Shown: positions 55,207 to 64,000 of the stretch, one piece after another | How positions within the stretch are numbered: position 1 is the first letter of the stretch | Layout of the letters: each line of letters starts with the position of its first letter | DNA from: Candidatus Berkiella cookevillensis | GTDB taxonomy: Bacteria; Pseudomonadota; Gammaproteobacteria; Berkiellales; Berkiellaceae | Length of the DNA stretch: 64,000 bases | Assembly: GCF_001431315.2 (NCBI RefSeq) | Contig: NZ_LKHV02000001.1 | Coordinates: 124,001 to 188,000 of the forward strand | Reading direction: 5' to 3' | The notes under the pieces: model-generated | What the model saw: the letters and a program-made list of their open reading frames with translations, nothing else | The model's database searches: none | What the model was told of the DNA's origin: nothing | Made by a program: the position numbers and the translations under genes

Positions 55207-56040
55207 TTAACCTAGCTTTAGTTTATTGCAAATTTCAACTGTCGATTCTGACTTATTTAAAGTATAAAAATGTAACCCGGGCGCACCGCCTTGTATCAAG
55301 GTGTCACATAAATGCGTGACTACATCGACACCAAAACTCAGAATGCTTTGAGGATCATCAGAGATAGATTCAAGGTGCTTACGTATCCATCGTGGTATTT
55401 CTGCGCCACAAATAGAGGAAAAACGCGCCAGTTGATTATAATTAGTAATTGGCATTATACCAGGAACGATGGGAATATTAATATTTTCTTTCTGGCAGTG
55501 CTCTACAAAATAAAAATAACTGTCTGGGTTGTAGAAATATTGTGTGATTGCTTCATCTGCACCTGCTTCAACCTTGGCTTTAAAATAATTGAAGTCTTTC
55601 TTTGCATCAAAAGATTGTGGGTGTACTTCTGGGTAGCATGCAATGGCAATATGGAAATAATCACCATATTCTTTGCGGATCCAGCTGACCAATTCATTCG
55701 CGTAGGCAAAATCGCCCATTGCGACCATACCTGAGGGTAAATCACCTCTTAATACGACGAGATGCTTAATCTGATGGATTTTATATTGATTGAGTAGGCT
55801 GCGAATACTTTCTTTTTCAGTACCCACACAAGAAATATGAGGAGAAATATTGGTTTTTGTGGTTTCTAAGAGTGCAAGACAAGTCTCTAGCGTGCGTTCC
55901 TGCGTTGAGCCACCTGCACCAAAAGTCACAGAATAATACTCAGGGTGAAGCTTATTTAAATCTTGGCTTGTTTGAATGAGTTTTTCTAAACCCTGTTTGC
56001 TGTGAGGAGGGAAATATTCGAAACTTAAAGGTAATGACAT
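55207..56040 (-). CDS. metF: Methylenetetrahydrofolate reductase MetF
   Basis: 277 residues. FEYFPPHSKQGLEKL (FEFFPP class), YSVTFGAGGSTQERT, HLVVLRGDLPSG and ITQYFYNPDSYFYFVEHC are the flavin and folate blocks. It reduces methylene-THF to methyl-THF for methionine synthesis. Placed after ahcY, with a 396-bp structured spacer upstream. Confidence 0.95.
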   Translation of the reverse strand: MSLPLSFEYFPPHSKQGLEKLIQTSQDLNKLHPEYYSVTFGAGGSTQERTLETCLALLETTKTNISPHISCVGTEKESIRSLLNQYKIHQIKHLVVLRGDLPSGMVAMGDFAYANELVSWIRKEYGDYFHIAIACYPEVHPQSFDAKKDFNYFKAKVEAGADEAITQYFYNPDSYFYFVEHCQKENINIPIVPGIMPITNYNQLARFSSICGAEIPRWIRKHLESISDDPQSILSFGVDVVTHLCDTLIQGGAPGLHFYTLNKSESTVEICNKLKLG

Positions 56041-56436
56041 GTTTCATCCTTAAAAATACAATCCTTTCTAAGCCAAGTTTAGCTTAGTTTTTGTTTTTAA
56101 CTTAACCCTTACCCACCTTTCGGGCCCTTAAATATATAGCTGACGCTTAGTTACTTTTTAACAGAATTCCCGATGAGCGCAGCGAATCATTTCTCTCACT
56201 TTGTAAAGGGAGACGCTCGGTAACAGCGTAGCTGTACTGAGCAGAGGGATTTAGCTGCTTGATCTTAAATCCTCAGCATCAATCCCCCTTGCGCACTTAT
56301 CAGTGCGCATCCCCCTTCAAAAAGTGGGATTTTTTATTCGCTTCGCGAATATTAAAAATCAACTTTATAGTGTACTAGACATATTTGTGTAGAAGAGTCA
56401 GCCCAAACTCAGGAGAGGGCTTAGACATTAGCTCTA
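56041..56436. other. Structured spacer between ahcY and metF
   Basis: No gene. It holds several small inverted repeats: GCGCACT-TATC-AGTGCGC (56291-56308) flanked on both sides by CCCCCTT, TATTCGC-TTC-GCGAATA (56335-56351), and ACAGC-GTA-GCTGT (56224-56236). The density of short dyads is greater than in other spacers here and resembles a composite repeat, but no second copy lies in the window. Confidence 0.5.
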
Positions 56437-57750
56437 TCAATACCGATAATGCTCTGGCTTGAAAGGCCCTTCCACTTTTACGCCAATATATTTTGCTTGC
56501 TCTGGTGTAAGTTGGGTGAGCTTCACGCCAATTTTCTCTAAATGCAATCTTGCCACTTGTTCATCGAGATGTTTAGGCAATGTGTAAACTTTATTCGCAT
56601 ATTTTTCATGGTGCTGCCAAAGCTCTATTTGTGCCAACACTTGATTGGTAAATGAATTAGACATCACAAAGCTAGGGTGACCTGTTGCACATCCTAAGTT
56701 AACCAAGCGACCTTCTGCTAATAAAATAATCTTCTTCCCATTAGGTAAAACAATATGATCAACTTGAGGTTTGATGTTATCCCATTTATATTTTTTTAAA
56801 GAGGCAACGTCGATTTCATTATCAAAATGACCAATATTGGCAATAATGGCTTGGTCTTTCATTTTAAGTATATGTTCATGCGTGATCACATGATAGTTGC
56901 CAGTTGCGCTCACAAAAATATTTGCTTCACTTGCAGCTTCATCCATTGTCACTACGCGAAAGCCTTCCATTGCTGCCTGTAAGGCGCAGATAGGATCAAC
57001 TTCAGTGACCCATACGGTAGCCCCTAAACCTTTGAATGCTTGCGCGCAACCTTTACCGACATCACCATAACCCAGTACAACGGCAATTTTTCCTGCAATC
57101 ATGACATCTGTTGCACGTTTGATACCATCAACCAATGATTCTCGACAGCCATATAGATTGTCAAATTTTGACTTTGTGACAGAGTCATTAACATTAAAGG
57201 CAGGGATCTTAAGTGCTTCTTTGGCAGCCATCTCATAGAGACGGTGTACGCCGGTGGTTGTTTCTTCTGAAACACCTTTTACATTTTCGAGTAGCTCGGG
57301 ATATTTCTCATGCATAAGGAGTGTTAAATCGCCACCATCATCGAGTAGCATGTTAGGATACCAGCCTTTTTTTCCATGAATGGTTTGCTCAATACACCAC
57401 CAATATTCTTCTTCTGTTTCACCTTTTTTTGCAAAAACAGGTACACCAATTTCAGCCATACGAGCAGCTGCATGATCTTGGGTAGAAAAAATATTACAAG
57501 AAGACCAGCGCACTTCTGCGCCCAATTCAATAAGTGTTTCAATGAGAACTGCTGTTTGAATGGTCATGTGCAAGCAGCCAACAATTCGAGCGCCTTGCAA
57601 AGGCTTGTCTTTAGCATATTTTTTGCGAAGCGCCATTAAACCTGGCATTTCGGTTTGAGCAATTTCAATTTCTTTTCTGCCCCATTCGGCCAAAGAAAGA
57701 TCGTGTACCCAAAAGTCATTGTTTTGTTCAGATGTTTTTGCTTGCATCAT
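56437..57750 (-). CDS. ahcY: S-adenosylhomocysteinase
   Basis: 437 residues. [84 protein letters not shown] (NAD site) and [20 protein letters not shown] are diagnostic. It splits SAH to adenosine and homocysteine. It lies 25 bases downstream of metK in the same direction, so the two form an activated-methyl-cycle operon. No SAH riboswitch is visible. Confidence 0.96.
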   Translation of the reverse strand: MMQAKTSEQNNDFWVHDLSLAEWGRKEIEIAQTEMPGLMALRKKYAKDKPLQGARIVGCLHMTIQTAVLIETLIELGAEVRWSSCNIFSTQDHAAARMAEIGVPVFAKKGETEEEYWWCIEQTIHGKKGWYPNMLLDDGGDLTLLMHEKYPELLENVKGVSEETTTGVHRLYEMAAKEALKIPAFNVNDSVTKSKFDNLYGCRESLVDGIKRATDVMIAGKIAVVLGYGDVGKGCAQAFKGLGATVWVTEVDPICALQAAMEGFRVVTMDEAASEANIFVSATGNYHVITHEHILKMKDQAIIANIGHFDNEIDVASLKKYKWDNIKPQVDHIVLPNGKKIILLAEGRLVNLGCATGHPSFVMSNSFTNQVLAQIELWQHHEKYANKVYTLPKHLDEQVARLHLEKIGVKLTQLTPEQAKYIGVKVEGPFKPEHYRY

Positions 57751-57775
57751 AAATAGCCTTTTACCTTGTGAATGA

Positions 57776-58942
57776 TTATTTAAAAGCTTCTTCTCGTAGC
57801 ATTTCTACTTTGTCCGTTTTTTCCCAAGGAAGATTAAGATCTTCTCTGCCAAAATGTCCATAAGAAGCGGTTTTGAGATAGATGGGTTGTAGCAGTTCTA
57901 ATCCTGTAATGATTGCTTTAGGTCTCAAATCAAAATGACGACTGACTAAATCAACAATTTTGTCTTCAGGAATTTTATGTGTGCCAAAAGTTTCTATTGC
58001 AATTGAGGTAGGCTTTGCAACACCAATTGCATAAGAGACTTGAATTTCCACTTTGTCTGCAAGACCTGCTGCAACAATATTTTTAGCAACATAGCGCGCA
58101 GCGTAGGCAGCAGAACGATCAACCTTAGAGGGATCTTTTCCTGACATTGCACCACCACCGTGTCGTGCCATACCGCCGTAAGTATCAACAATAATTTTTC
58201 TGCCAGTGAGTCCGCAATCTCCTTGGGGGCCACCAATCACAAATCGCCCTGTGGGATTAATGTGATACTGTGTATTTCTGTCTAACCAAGCAGCTGGGAT
58301 GATGGGTTTTATAATTTCTTCCATCACAGCTTCAATCAGTTGGCTGTGTTGAATTTCAGGATCATGTTGTGTTGATAAAACAACACTGTCAATACGTTTG
58401 GGAATGCCTTTGTCATCATATTGAATAGTGATTTGAGACTTTGCATCAGGTCTTAACCAAGGTAGTTGTTTTGATTTGCGTACTTTTGCTTGTTGTCTCA
58501 TGAGATGGTGCGCATAAAAAATAGGCGCTGGCATATAAGAGGCTGTCTCATTGGTTGCAAAACCAAACATATGCCCTTGATCGCCTGCACCCATTTCATG
58601 ATTGTCTGTTTCATCCACGCCGATAGCAATATCAGCAGATTGTTTGCCAATTGCATTTAATACAGCACAGGAATTACCATCAAAACCAAATTCAGGGTTA
58701 TCATAACCAATGTCACGAATAACTTGGCGAGTGATGGCTTCGATATCGACCCATGCATTTGTTCTTACTTCACCACCAATCAGGGCCATGCCGGTTTTAA
58801 CAAGTGTTTCACAAGCAACACGTGCGTTTGGATCTTGTTTTAATATTTCGTCTAGTACAGCATCTGAAATTTGATCGGCTATTTTGTCAGGATGCCCTTC
58901 CGAGACAGACTCTGAGGTGAATTGGCGATAAGTATTTGTCAT
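57776..58942 (-). CDS. metK: S-adenosylmethionine synthetase
   Basis: 388 residues. [42 protein letters not shown]-type ATP site (reads [18 protein letters not shown]), and [19 protein letters not shown] are diagnostic. It makes SAM from methionine and ATP. The 120-bp upstream region has no recognised SAM riboswitch. Confidence 0.97.
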   Translation of the reverse strand: MTNTYRQFTSESVSEGHPDKIADQISDAVLDEILKQDPNARVACETLVKTGMALIGGEVRTNAWVDIEAITRQVIRDIGYDNPEFGFDGNSCAVLNAIGKQSADIAIGVDETDNHEMGAGDQGHMFGFATNETASYMPAPIFYAHHLMRQQAKVRKSKQLPWLRPDAKSQITIQYDDKGIPKRIDSVVLSTQHDPEIQHSQLIEAVMEEIIKPIIPAAWLDRNTQYHINPTGRFVIGGPQGDCGLTGRKIIVDTYGGMARHGGGAMSGKDPSKVDRSAAYAARYVAKNIVAAGLADKVEIQVSYAIGVAKPTSIAIETFGTHKIPEDKIVDLVSRHFDLRPKAIITGLELLQPIYLKTASYGHFGREDLNLPWEKTDKVEMLREEAFK

Positions 58943-59067
58943 GTTATTCCCTTTATGAATAGATATCTCTTCAGTGCGAAGGGTATCAGAAGCACAGAAT
59001 GGATGCTAGTTGCAGCTCAAAATTACCTTAGATTGCAAGAAATAAACGATAAAAATGGGAGAAAATG

Positions 59068-59622
59068 ATGGCGAGAGTGGAGACACCTATATGTAAGTTT
59101 GATGAGCCAGCTAAGCCTTTTTATTTATTGGGAATAGATGGAAAGTATCATAGCTTAGAAAGTTGCAAGGCTGAGGCAGGTTTGTTGGTGATGTTTATTT
59201 GTAATCATTGCCCCTATGTGCAGGCCATTTTGCCAAGATTACTGGTTCAAGTAAAAGAATTGCAGCAAGAAGGGATTGGCGTGGTTGCCATTTGTTCCAA
59301 CGATGCAAACACTTATCCGGAAGATAGTTTCGAAAATATGCAATTGTTGGGAGAAAAATGGCAGTTGTCATTTCCTTATTTATGGGATGAAACACAAGCC
59401 GTTGCGAAAGAATATGGCGCTGTTTGTACCCCGGATTTCTTTGGTTACAACAATAACTTATTATTGCAATATCGGGGTAGATTGGATGCCAGTGGCCGCG
59501 AGCCTGCGTCTTTAGATGCAAAACCAGAGTTGGTTTTAGCTATGCGACAGATTGCCATGTCTGGTAAAGGGCCATTTGAGCAGATCCCCAGCATGGGGTG
59601 TTCGATTAAGTGGAAGTCTTAA
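59068..59622 (+). CDS. Thioredoxin-like (AhpC/TSA) protein
   Basis: 184 residues from the second of two adjacent ATGs (59065 is possible), with GGGAGAA ahead. LLVMFICNHCPYVQA holds a CxxC (CNHC). The rest has the redoxin fold, with VVAICSNDANTYPEDS and the cis-Pro region VCTPDFFGYN. Such CxHC proteins are uncharacterised peroxiredoxin-like thiol oxidoreductases. No signal peptide, so cytoplasmic. Confidence 0.9.
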   Translation: MARVETPICKFDEPAKPFYLLGIDGKYHSLESCKAEAGLLVMFICNHCPYVQAILPRLLVQVKELQQEGIGVVAICSNDANTYPEDSFENMQLLGEKWQLSFPYLWDETQAVAKEYGAVCTPDFFGYNNNLLLQYRGRLDASGREPASLDAKPELVLAMRQIAMSGKGPFEQIPSMGCSIKWKS

Positions 59623-59677
59623 GCTTTTGCCTTGAATGAAGAAGAGTTGCTGTTCCCTCATGTTAGAAGAGGTTCAG

Positions 59678-59765
59678 TTGTAGGGGACGACCATTGTGTC
59701 GTCCCGATATCTGTTGAGCGTGTTTATATGTTATTTCGGGACGACACAATGGTCGTCCCCTACAA
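59678..59765. repeat. BIME-like pair of REP units
   Basis: Two 30-bp arms (59678-59707 and 59736-59765) are perfect inverted copies separated by 28 bp. Each arm is itself GTAG plus a hairpin GGGACGAC-CATTGT-GTCGTCCC, the layout of a REP unit mobilised by RAYT transposases. A short extra stretch, AGAGGT at 59668-59673, pairs with ACCTCT beyond the other arm. Confidence 0.8.
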
Positions 59766-59822
59766 TACCTCTAATCTCCTCATAAAATACGGCTGAAATA
59801 GTTAGAAGTTTCATCTAATACC

Positions 59823-59851
59823 TTAAGCCAAGGCGCAAGCGGTGTTATAAT
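59823..59851 (+). promoter_or_regulatory. Promoter of the tkt-gap-pgk operon
   Basis: Extended -10 TG-T-TATAAT (59843-59851) with a weak -35 TTAAGC 17 bases upstream. It lies 54 bases ahead of the tkt ATG, between the REP pair and the gene. Confidence 0.55.
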
Positions 59852-59905
59852 TGGCGGGCAATCGCAAAAAATATGTTATCTAATTGAATAATTTATGAGG
59901 TCCGA

Positions 59906-61909
59906 ATGCCTACCCCATCTCGCCGCCAACTCGCCAATGCCATTCGCGCACTCAGTATGGATGCTGTGCAAAAAGCCAAATCAGGTCACCCTGGTGCCCC
60001 TATGGGTATGGCAGATATAGCCGAAGTTTTATGGAATGATTATTTACAACATAACCCCAAAGATCCATATTGGCTCAATCGTGATCGATTCGTGCTTTCC
60101 AATGGCCACGGCTCTATGTTGCTGTATTCATTGTTGCACCTTACGGGCTATGATTTGCCGATGGAAGAGCTGCAAGCTTTCCGTCAGTTACATTCTAAAA
60201 CACCTGGGCACCCTGAATATGGTTGTACACCTGGCGTTGAAACAACCACAGGCCCTTTAGGCCAAGGTTTAGGTCATGCAGTGGGTATGGCGCTTGCCGA
60301 GCAAATGATTGCCAATACTTTTAATCGTGATGGATTTCCGATTGTCGATCATTTTACCTATGCTTTTTGCGGTGATGGTTGTTTGATGGAAGGTATTTCT
60401 CATGAGGTATGTTCTTTAGCTGGTACTTTGGGCTTAGGTAAACTCGTTGTATTCTATGATGACAATGGCATTTCTATTGATGGTCGCGTAGATACGTGGT
60501 TTACAGACGATACTCCGGCGCGCTTCCGATCTTATGGTTGGCAAGTCATTGAAAATGTAGATGGCCATGATGCCAAACAGATTGCGCAAGCCATCGATCT
60601 TGCAAGAAGTGATCTGAGCAAACCCTCTTTGATCATTTGCAAAACCGTGATTGGTTTTGGTTCACCCAATAAAGCTGGTGATGAGAGTTGCCACGGTGCA
60701 CCGCTAGGTGATGCTGAAATTGAGTTAGTGCGTAAAAATATTGACTGGCCTTATCCACCGTTTGTGATTCCTGAAGATTACAGACAGCAGTGGAATGCCC
60801 AAGAAAAAGGACAGGCTTTACAAAATGAGTGGAGCACTTTGTATACCGAATACAAGAAGCAATTCCCTGAGCTAGCGTCTGAATTTGAACGTCGTTTTGC
60901 CAAGTTATTACCAGCAGATTTTAAAGAAACTGTGCATAAGTTGATCGATAAAGCGCAAGCGGCTATGGCGCCTGTTGCAACTCGAAAAGCATCTGAAAAT
61001 GTATTAAATGAACTCATTAAAATATTACCAGAAATGCTGGGTGGGTCTGCAGATCTAACAGGTTCAAATCTCACTATTACTCAGCAAGCAGAGATAGTGA
61101 AAAAAGGACATTTGCAAGGAAACTATTTACATTTCGGTGTGCGTGAATTTGGTATGTTTACCATTTTAAATGGTATGGCACTTTATGGTGGTTTGATTCC
61201 TTATGGTGGAACATTCCTAACTTTTGCAGATTATGGCCGTAATGCAATTCGTTTAAGCGCTTTAATGAAACAGCGTTGTATTTATGTGTTTTCTCATGAT
61301 TCTATTGGTTTAGGTGAAGACGGCCCTACGCACCAACCGATTGAGCATTTAACCATGTTAAGAGCCACCCCTAATTTATACAATTGGCGTCCTTGTGATG
61401 AAGTTGAAACGATTGTGGCGTGGAGTGATGCTTTATCTCGTAGAGCGCCCAGTGCATTGATGTTAACCAGGCAAGCAGTGCCTACACAAATGCGTAACAA
61501 CGCGCAATTAGAAAATATCCATTGCGGTGGTTATGTTCTATATGAAACACAAAAAGCACCTGAAATTATTTTAATTTCAACGGGATCTGAAGTTTCAATT
61601 TGTATCGATGTTGCCAAGCAATTAGAAGCACAACAACGAGGGGTGCGTGTTGTTTCTATGCCATGTATGGAAGTATTTGAATCGCAAGATAAAGCTTATC
61701 AAGAAGCTGTATTACCAAGTACGATATCAAAACGTATTGCGGTTGAGGCCGGTTCAACCATGCCATGGTATCGTTGGGTGGGTAGTAATGGACTTGTGAT
61801 TGGACTCGATCATTATGGGGAATCAGCGCCTTATCAAGAATTATACAAAGCATTTGGATTGGATGTTGTGAGTATTACTCAAGCAGCCGAAAACTTACTA
61901 AAAAGATAA
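59906..61909 (+). CDS. tkt: Transketolase
   Basis: 667 residues. RALSMDAVQKAKSGHPGAPMG, LSNGHGSMLLYSLLHLTGY, GDGCLMEGISHE (thiamine-diphosphate motif GDG-N), HFGVREFGM, GEDGPTHQPIEHL and SMPCMEVFESQ are diagnostic. Non-oxidative pentose-phosphate enzyme. It is the first of three carbon-metabolism genes with 15-bp gaps. Confidence 0.97.
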   Translation: MPTPSRRQLANAIRALSMDAVQKAKSGHPGAPMGMADIAEVLWNDYLQHNPKDPYWLNRDRFVLSNGHGSMLLYSLLHLTGYDLPMEELQAFRQLHSKTPGHPEYGCTPGVETTTGPLGQGLGHAVGMALAEQMIANTFNRDGFPIVDHFTYAFCGDGCLMEGISHEVCSLAGTLGLGKLVVFYDDNGISIDGRVDTWFTDDTPARFRSYGWQVIENVDGHDAKQIAQAIDLARSDLSKPSLIICKTVIGFGSPNKAGDESCHGAPLGDAEIELVRKNIDWPYPPFVIPEDYRQQWNAQEKGQALQNEWSTLYTEYKKQFPELASEFERRFAKLLPADFKETVHKLIDKAQAAMAPVATRKASENVLNELIKILPEMLGGSADLTGSNLTITQQAEIVKKGHLQGNYLHFGVREFGMFTILNGMALYGGLIPYGGTFLTFADYGRNAIRLSALMKQRCIYVFSHDSIGLGEDGPTHQPIEHLTMLRATPNLYNWRPCDEVETIVAWSDALSRRAPSALMLTRQAVPTQMRNNAQLENIHCGGYVLYETQKAPEIILISTGSEVSICIDVAKQLEAQQRGVRVVSMPCMEVFESQDKAYQEAVLPSTISKRIAVEAGSTMPWYRWVGSNGLVIGLDHYGESAPYQELYKAFGLDVVSITQAAENLLKR

Positions 61910-61924
61910 TGGGAGAGGATTGAC

Positions 61925-62938
61925 ATGGCTATACGTGTTGCAATTAATGGCTACGGTAGAATAGGAAGAAATATTTTAAGAGCCATCTATGAAGCTAATC
62001 GTCAAAAGGATATCCAGATTGTTGCTATTAACGATTTGGGAGATGCTTCGATCAATGCTCATTTAACGCAATATGATACGGCACATGGCCGATTTAACTT
62101 CAAAGTTTCTGCGGGAAATGATGGTAGTTTGATCGTAAATGGTGATGAAATACAGGGTTTTTCTGAGAGAAATCCTGCAAATTTACCATGGGAAAAGCTT
62201 GGTGTTGATGTTGTGTTAGAGTGCACTGGCATGTTTACAACACGAGAAAAAGCACAAGCACATATTGATGCTGGCGCAAAAAAAGTTTTAATTTCTGCAC
62301 CAGCTGGAAGCGATGTGGATGCAACCATTGTGTATGGTGTGAATCACCAAATGCTCAAAGCAACAGATAAAATTGTGTCAAATGCATCGTGTACTACCAA
62401 TTGTTTAGCGCCATTGGTAAAGCCATTACATGAAAAATTAGGCATTATCAGTGGGTTAATGACAACCGTGCATGCCTATACCAACGATCAGGTTCTCACT
62501 GATGTGTATCATCAAGATTTAAGACGTGCGCGTGCAGCGGGCTATTCTATGATCCCAACCAGTACAGGTGCTGCTAAAGCTGTTGGATTGGTATTGCCTG
62601 CTTTAAAAGGCAAATTGGATGGCTTTGCAATACGTGTTCCAACCATTAATGTTTCTGTGGTTGATTTAACGATTACCGTAGAACGTCAAACAACGGTAGA
62701 AGAAGTCAATCAAATTTTACATGCAGAATCAGAGACACAGTTAAAAGGCATTTTATCTTACTCAGATGCACCGCTTGTTTCAGTTGATTTTAACCATAAC
62801 CCTGCATCGTCTATTTTTGATGCAACCCAGACACGTGTGATTGGTAATTTGGTAAAAGTGCTTTCTTGGTATGACAATGAATGGGGATTTTCAAATCGAA
62901 TGATTGATACTGCCATTGCAATGATGCAAGCAAAATAA
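61925..62938 (+). CDS. gap: Glyceraldehyde-3-phosphate dehydrogenase
   Basis: 337 residues. [10 protein letters not shown] (NAD site), [19 protein letters not shown] with catalytic Cys156, and [31 protein letters not shown] are typical. Epd (erythrose-4-phosphate dehydrogenase) has a similar sequence and sits between tkt and pgk in some species, so that activity is not excluded, but the downstream motifs are GAPDH-like. Confidence 0.93.
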   Translation: MAIRVAINGYGRIGRNILRAIYEANRQKDIQIVAINDLGDASINAHLTQYDTAHGRFNFKVSAGNDGSLIVNGDEIQGFSERNPANLPWEKLGVDVVLECTGMFTTREKAQAHIDAGAKKVLISAPAGSDVDATIVYGVNHQMLKATDKIVSNASCTTNCLAPLVKPLHEKLGIISGLMTTVHAYTNDQVLTDVYHQDLRRARAAGYSMIPTSTGAAKAVGLVLPALKGKLDGFAIRVPTINVSVVDLTITVERQTTVEEVNQILHAESETQLKGILSYSDAPLVSVDFNHNPASSIFDATQTRVIGNLVKVLSWYDNEWGFSNRMIDTAIAMMQAK

Positions 62939-62953
62939 ACAAGAGGGAATTGT

Positions 62954-64000
62954 ATGATTACATTGGACAAGATTGACATCAAAAATAAAATTGTGCTGTT
63001 AAGAGAAGACTTGAATGTGCCTTTTGATGAAAAAGGTATTTTAAGTACAGCACGTATTGATGCTGCTTTAGAAACAGTAAGACTCTTGCAAGAAAAAGAG
63101 GCTAAAATAATTTTGATGTCACATCTTGGCCGTCCCAAAGGGCGTGATGAGCAATATACCTTACAGCCGATTGCTGACTACCTATCAGAGCAATTAAAGC
63201 AAAAAGTAACTTTATTTAATTTGGGTGATCCACTACCGTCCTTAAAGTCACGTTCAGTGGCCTTATTAGAAAATGTTCGTTTTTATGCAGGCGAAACAGA
63301 AAACAAAGAGGCCTTAGCAAAGCAATATGCCGAATTGTGTGATGTATTTGTGATTGATGCTTTTGGTGTGAGCCATCGTGCCCAAGCTTCTACGACAGGG
63401 GTGATTCAATTTGCGGATGAAGTTTGTATGGGACCTTTGCTTGCCAAAGAAATCACAATGTTGAATCAAGCTCTGGATAATCCTCGTCGACCTACAGTCG
63501 CCATTGTGGGAGGTGGGAAGGTATCTACTAAATTAGATGTACTCCTTAATTTAATAGAGAAAGTAGATGTGATGATTGTCGGTGGTGCACTTGCAAATAC
63601 ATTTCTGCTGGCTCAAGGCAAAAATGTAGGTGCTTCGCTGGTTGAACCAGAATTAGTACCTATGGCCACTCAAATTTTAAATCGAGCCACGCAATTAGGC
63701 AGAACACTTTGGTTACCAGAAGATGTGGTTGTGGCAGATAGTATTGACAGTCCAAGTGCTCAAGTTAAAAATTTAGCAGAACTCGCAAATACAGATAAAA
63801 TATTTGATATTGGTGCGAAGGCAATAGTCTCTCTTGAGCAAATTTTATTGTCTGCCCAAACGATTTTGTGGAATGGGCCTTTAGGTGTTTTTGAGCGAGA
63901 AGCTTTTCAAGCAGGTACACGTGCGCTTGCGCAATTGATTGCAAAATCAAAAGCTTTTTCAATTGCTGGTGGTGGCGAAACCATTGCTGCGATTGAGCAA
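62954..64000 (+). CDS. pgk: Phosphoglycerate kinase (3' partial)
   Basis: Starts at ATG 62954 with AGAGGGAA seven bases ahead and runs without a stop for 349 codons to the window edge, so about 40 residues are missing. LREDLNVPFDEKG, LMSHLGRPKG, LENVRFYAGE, VIDAFGVSHRAQAS and VAIVGGGKVSTKL, VMIVGGALANTF are diagnostic. It transfers phosphate from 1,3-bisphosphoglycerate to ADP. Third gene of the operon. Confidence 0.97.
   Translation, partial: MITLDKIDIKNKIVLLREDLNVPFDEKGILSTARIDAALETVRLLQEKEAKIILMSHLGRPKGRDEQYTLQPIADYLSEQLKQKVTLFNLGDPLPSLKSRSVALLENVRFYAGETENKEALAKQYAELCDVFVIDAFGVSHRAQASTTGVIQFADEVCMGPLLAKEITMLNQALDNPRRPTVAIVGGGKVSTKLDVLLNLIEKVDVMIVGGALANTFLLAQGKNVGASLVEPELVPMATQILNRATQLGRTLWLPEDVVVADSIDSPSAQVKNLAELANTDKIFDIGAKAIVSLEQILLSAQTILWNGPLGVFEREAFQAGTRALAQLIAKSKAFSIAGGGETIAAIEQ

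Noticed and set aside
58943-59064. Possible SAM riboswitch ahead of metK
   Set aside because: No SAM-I, SAM-II or SAM-III conserved core could be recognised in the 120-bp leader.
62939-62953. Terminator between gap and pgk
   Set aside because: Only 15 bases with a ribosome-binding site; the genes are plainly one operon.

Overview
This is a chromosomal stretch of an AT-rich gammaproteobacterium. The housekeeping backbone keeps, in order, the blocks hemW-rdgB-(hydrolase)-yggU-yggT-proC-yggS-pilT, pyrC'-pyrB-yqgF-yqgE-tonB-like, a Pil-Chp-like CheW/MCP/CheA cluster, then rsmE, metF-ahcY-metK and tkt-gap-pgk. From memory this matches the order of the same genes in Pseudomonas aeruginosa (about PA0386 to PA0555). 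Against that background sit genes that look host-directed: nuclear-localisation-like and SUMO-interacting-like motifs, a CX5R phosphatase motif, a cytochrome P450 and an M48 protease. Together these suggest an amoeba- or host-associated intracellular lineage of the Legionella/Coxiella/Berkiella kind. That assignment is inference; no rRNA or other marker in the window settles it.

Layout. 1-7.9 kb: unrecognised and host-like proteins, including an acidic NLS-bearing protein cut by the left edge, a 696-aa CX5R protein, a P450, an M48 protease with a small membrane partner, and a protein with a SIM-like and basic C-terminus. 8-12 kb: asparaginase, GIY-YIG protein, a REP-type (RAYT) transposase and a LysR regulator. 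12.1-16.3 kb: an overlapping hybrid histidine kinase and REC-EAL pair. 16.3-17.6 kb: a 1.3-kb gap without a convincing gene. 17.6-33.5 kb: APC transporter, acyl-CoA dehydrogenase/oxidase, RhlE-type helicase with 44-residue tail repeats, rimK, an unknown protein, an RRM protein, uup, crcB, an MFS carrier, a Pif1-like helicase and rlmI. 33.8-36.5 kb: AAA_14/DUF4143 ATPase behind three CCATT...AATGG dyads, a small secreted protein and rlmJ. 36.7-64 kb: SLC13 carrier, then the conserved backbone described above. pgk runs off the right edge.

Two repeat systems stand out. The first is a 127-153 bp family of MITE-like elements with terminal inverted repeats starting TATAGTC or TATACTC: copies at 23239-23385, 42193-42319 and 16417-16569, and a fragment at 50148-50190. 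They sit directly against gene ends or a gene start. The second is a BIME-like pair at 59678-59765: two opposed REP units, each a GTAG-led hairpin. It shares the window with the RAYT-type transposase at 9617-10759.

Functional themes: pyrimidine synthesis with a metal-ligand-less PyrC', the activated-methyl cycle (metK, ahcY, metF), central carbon metabolism (tkt-gap-pgk), rRNA modification (rlmI, rlmJ, rsmE), retraction ATPase PilT, and a chemosensory operon that encodes no receiver domain. I saw no tRNA, rRNA, CRISPR array or recognisable riboswitch.
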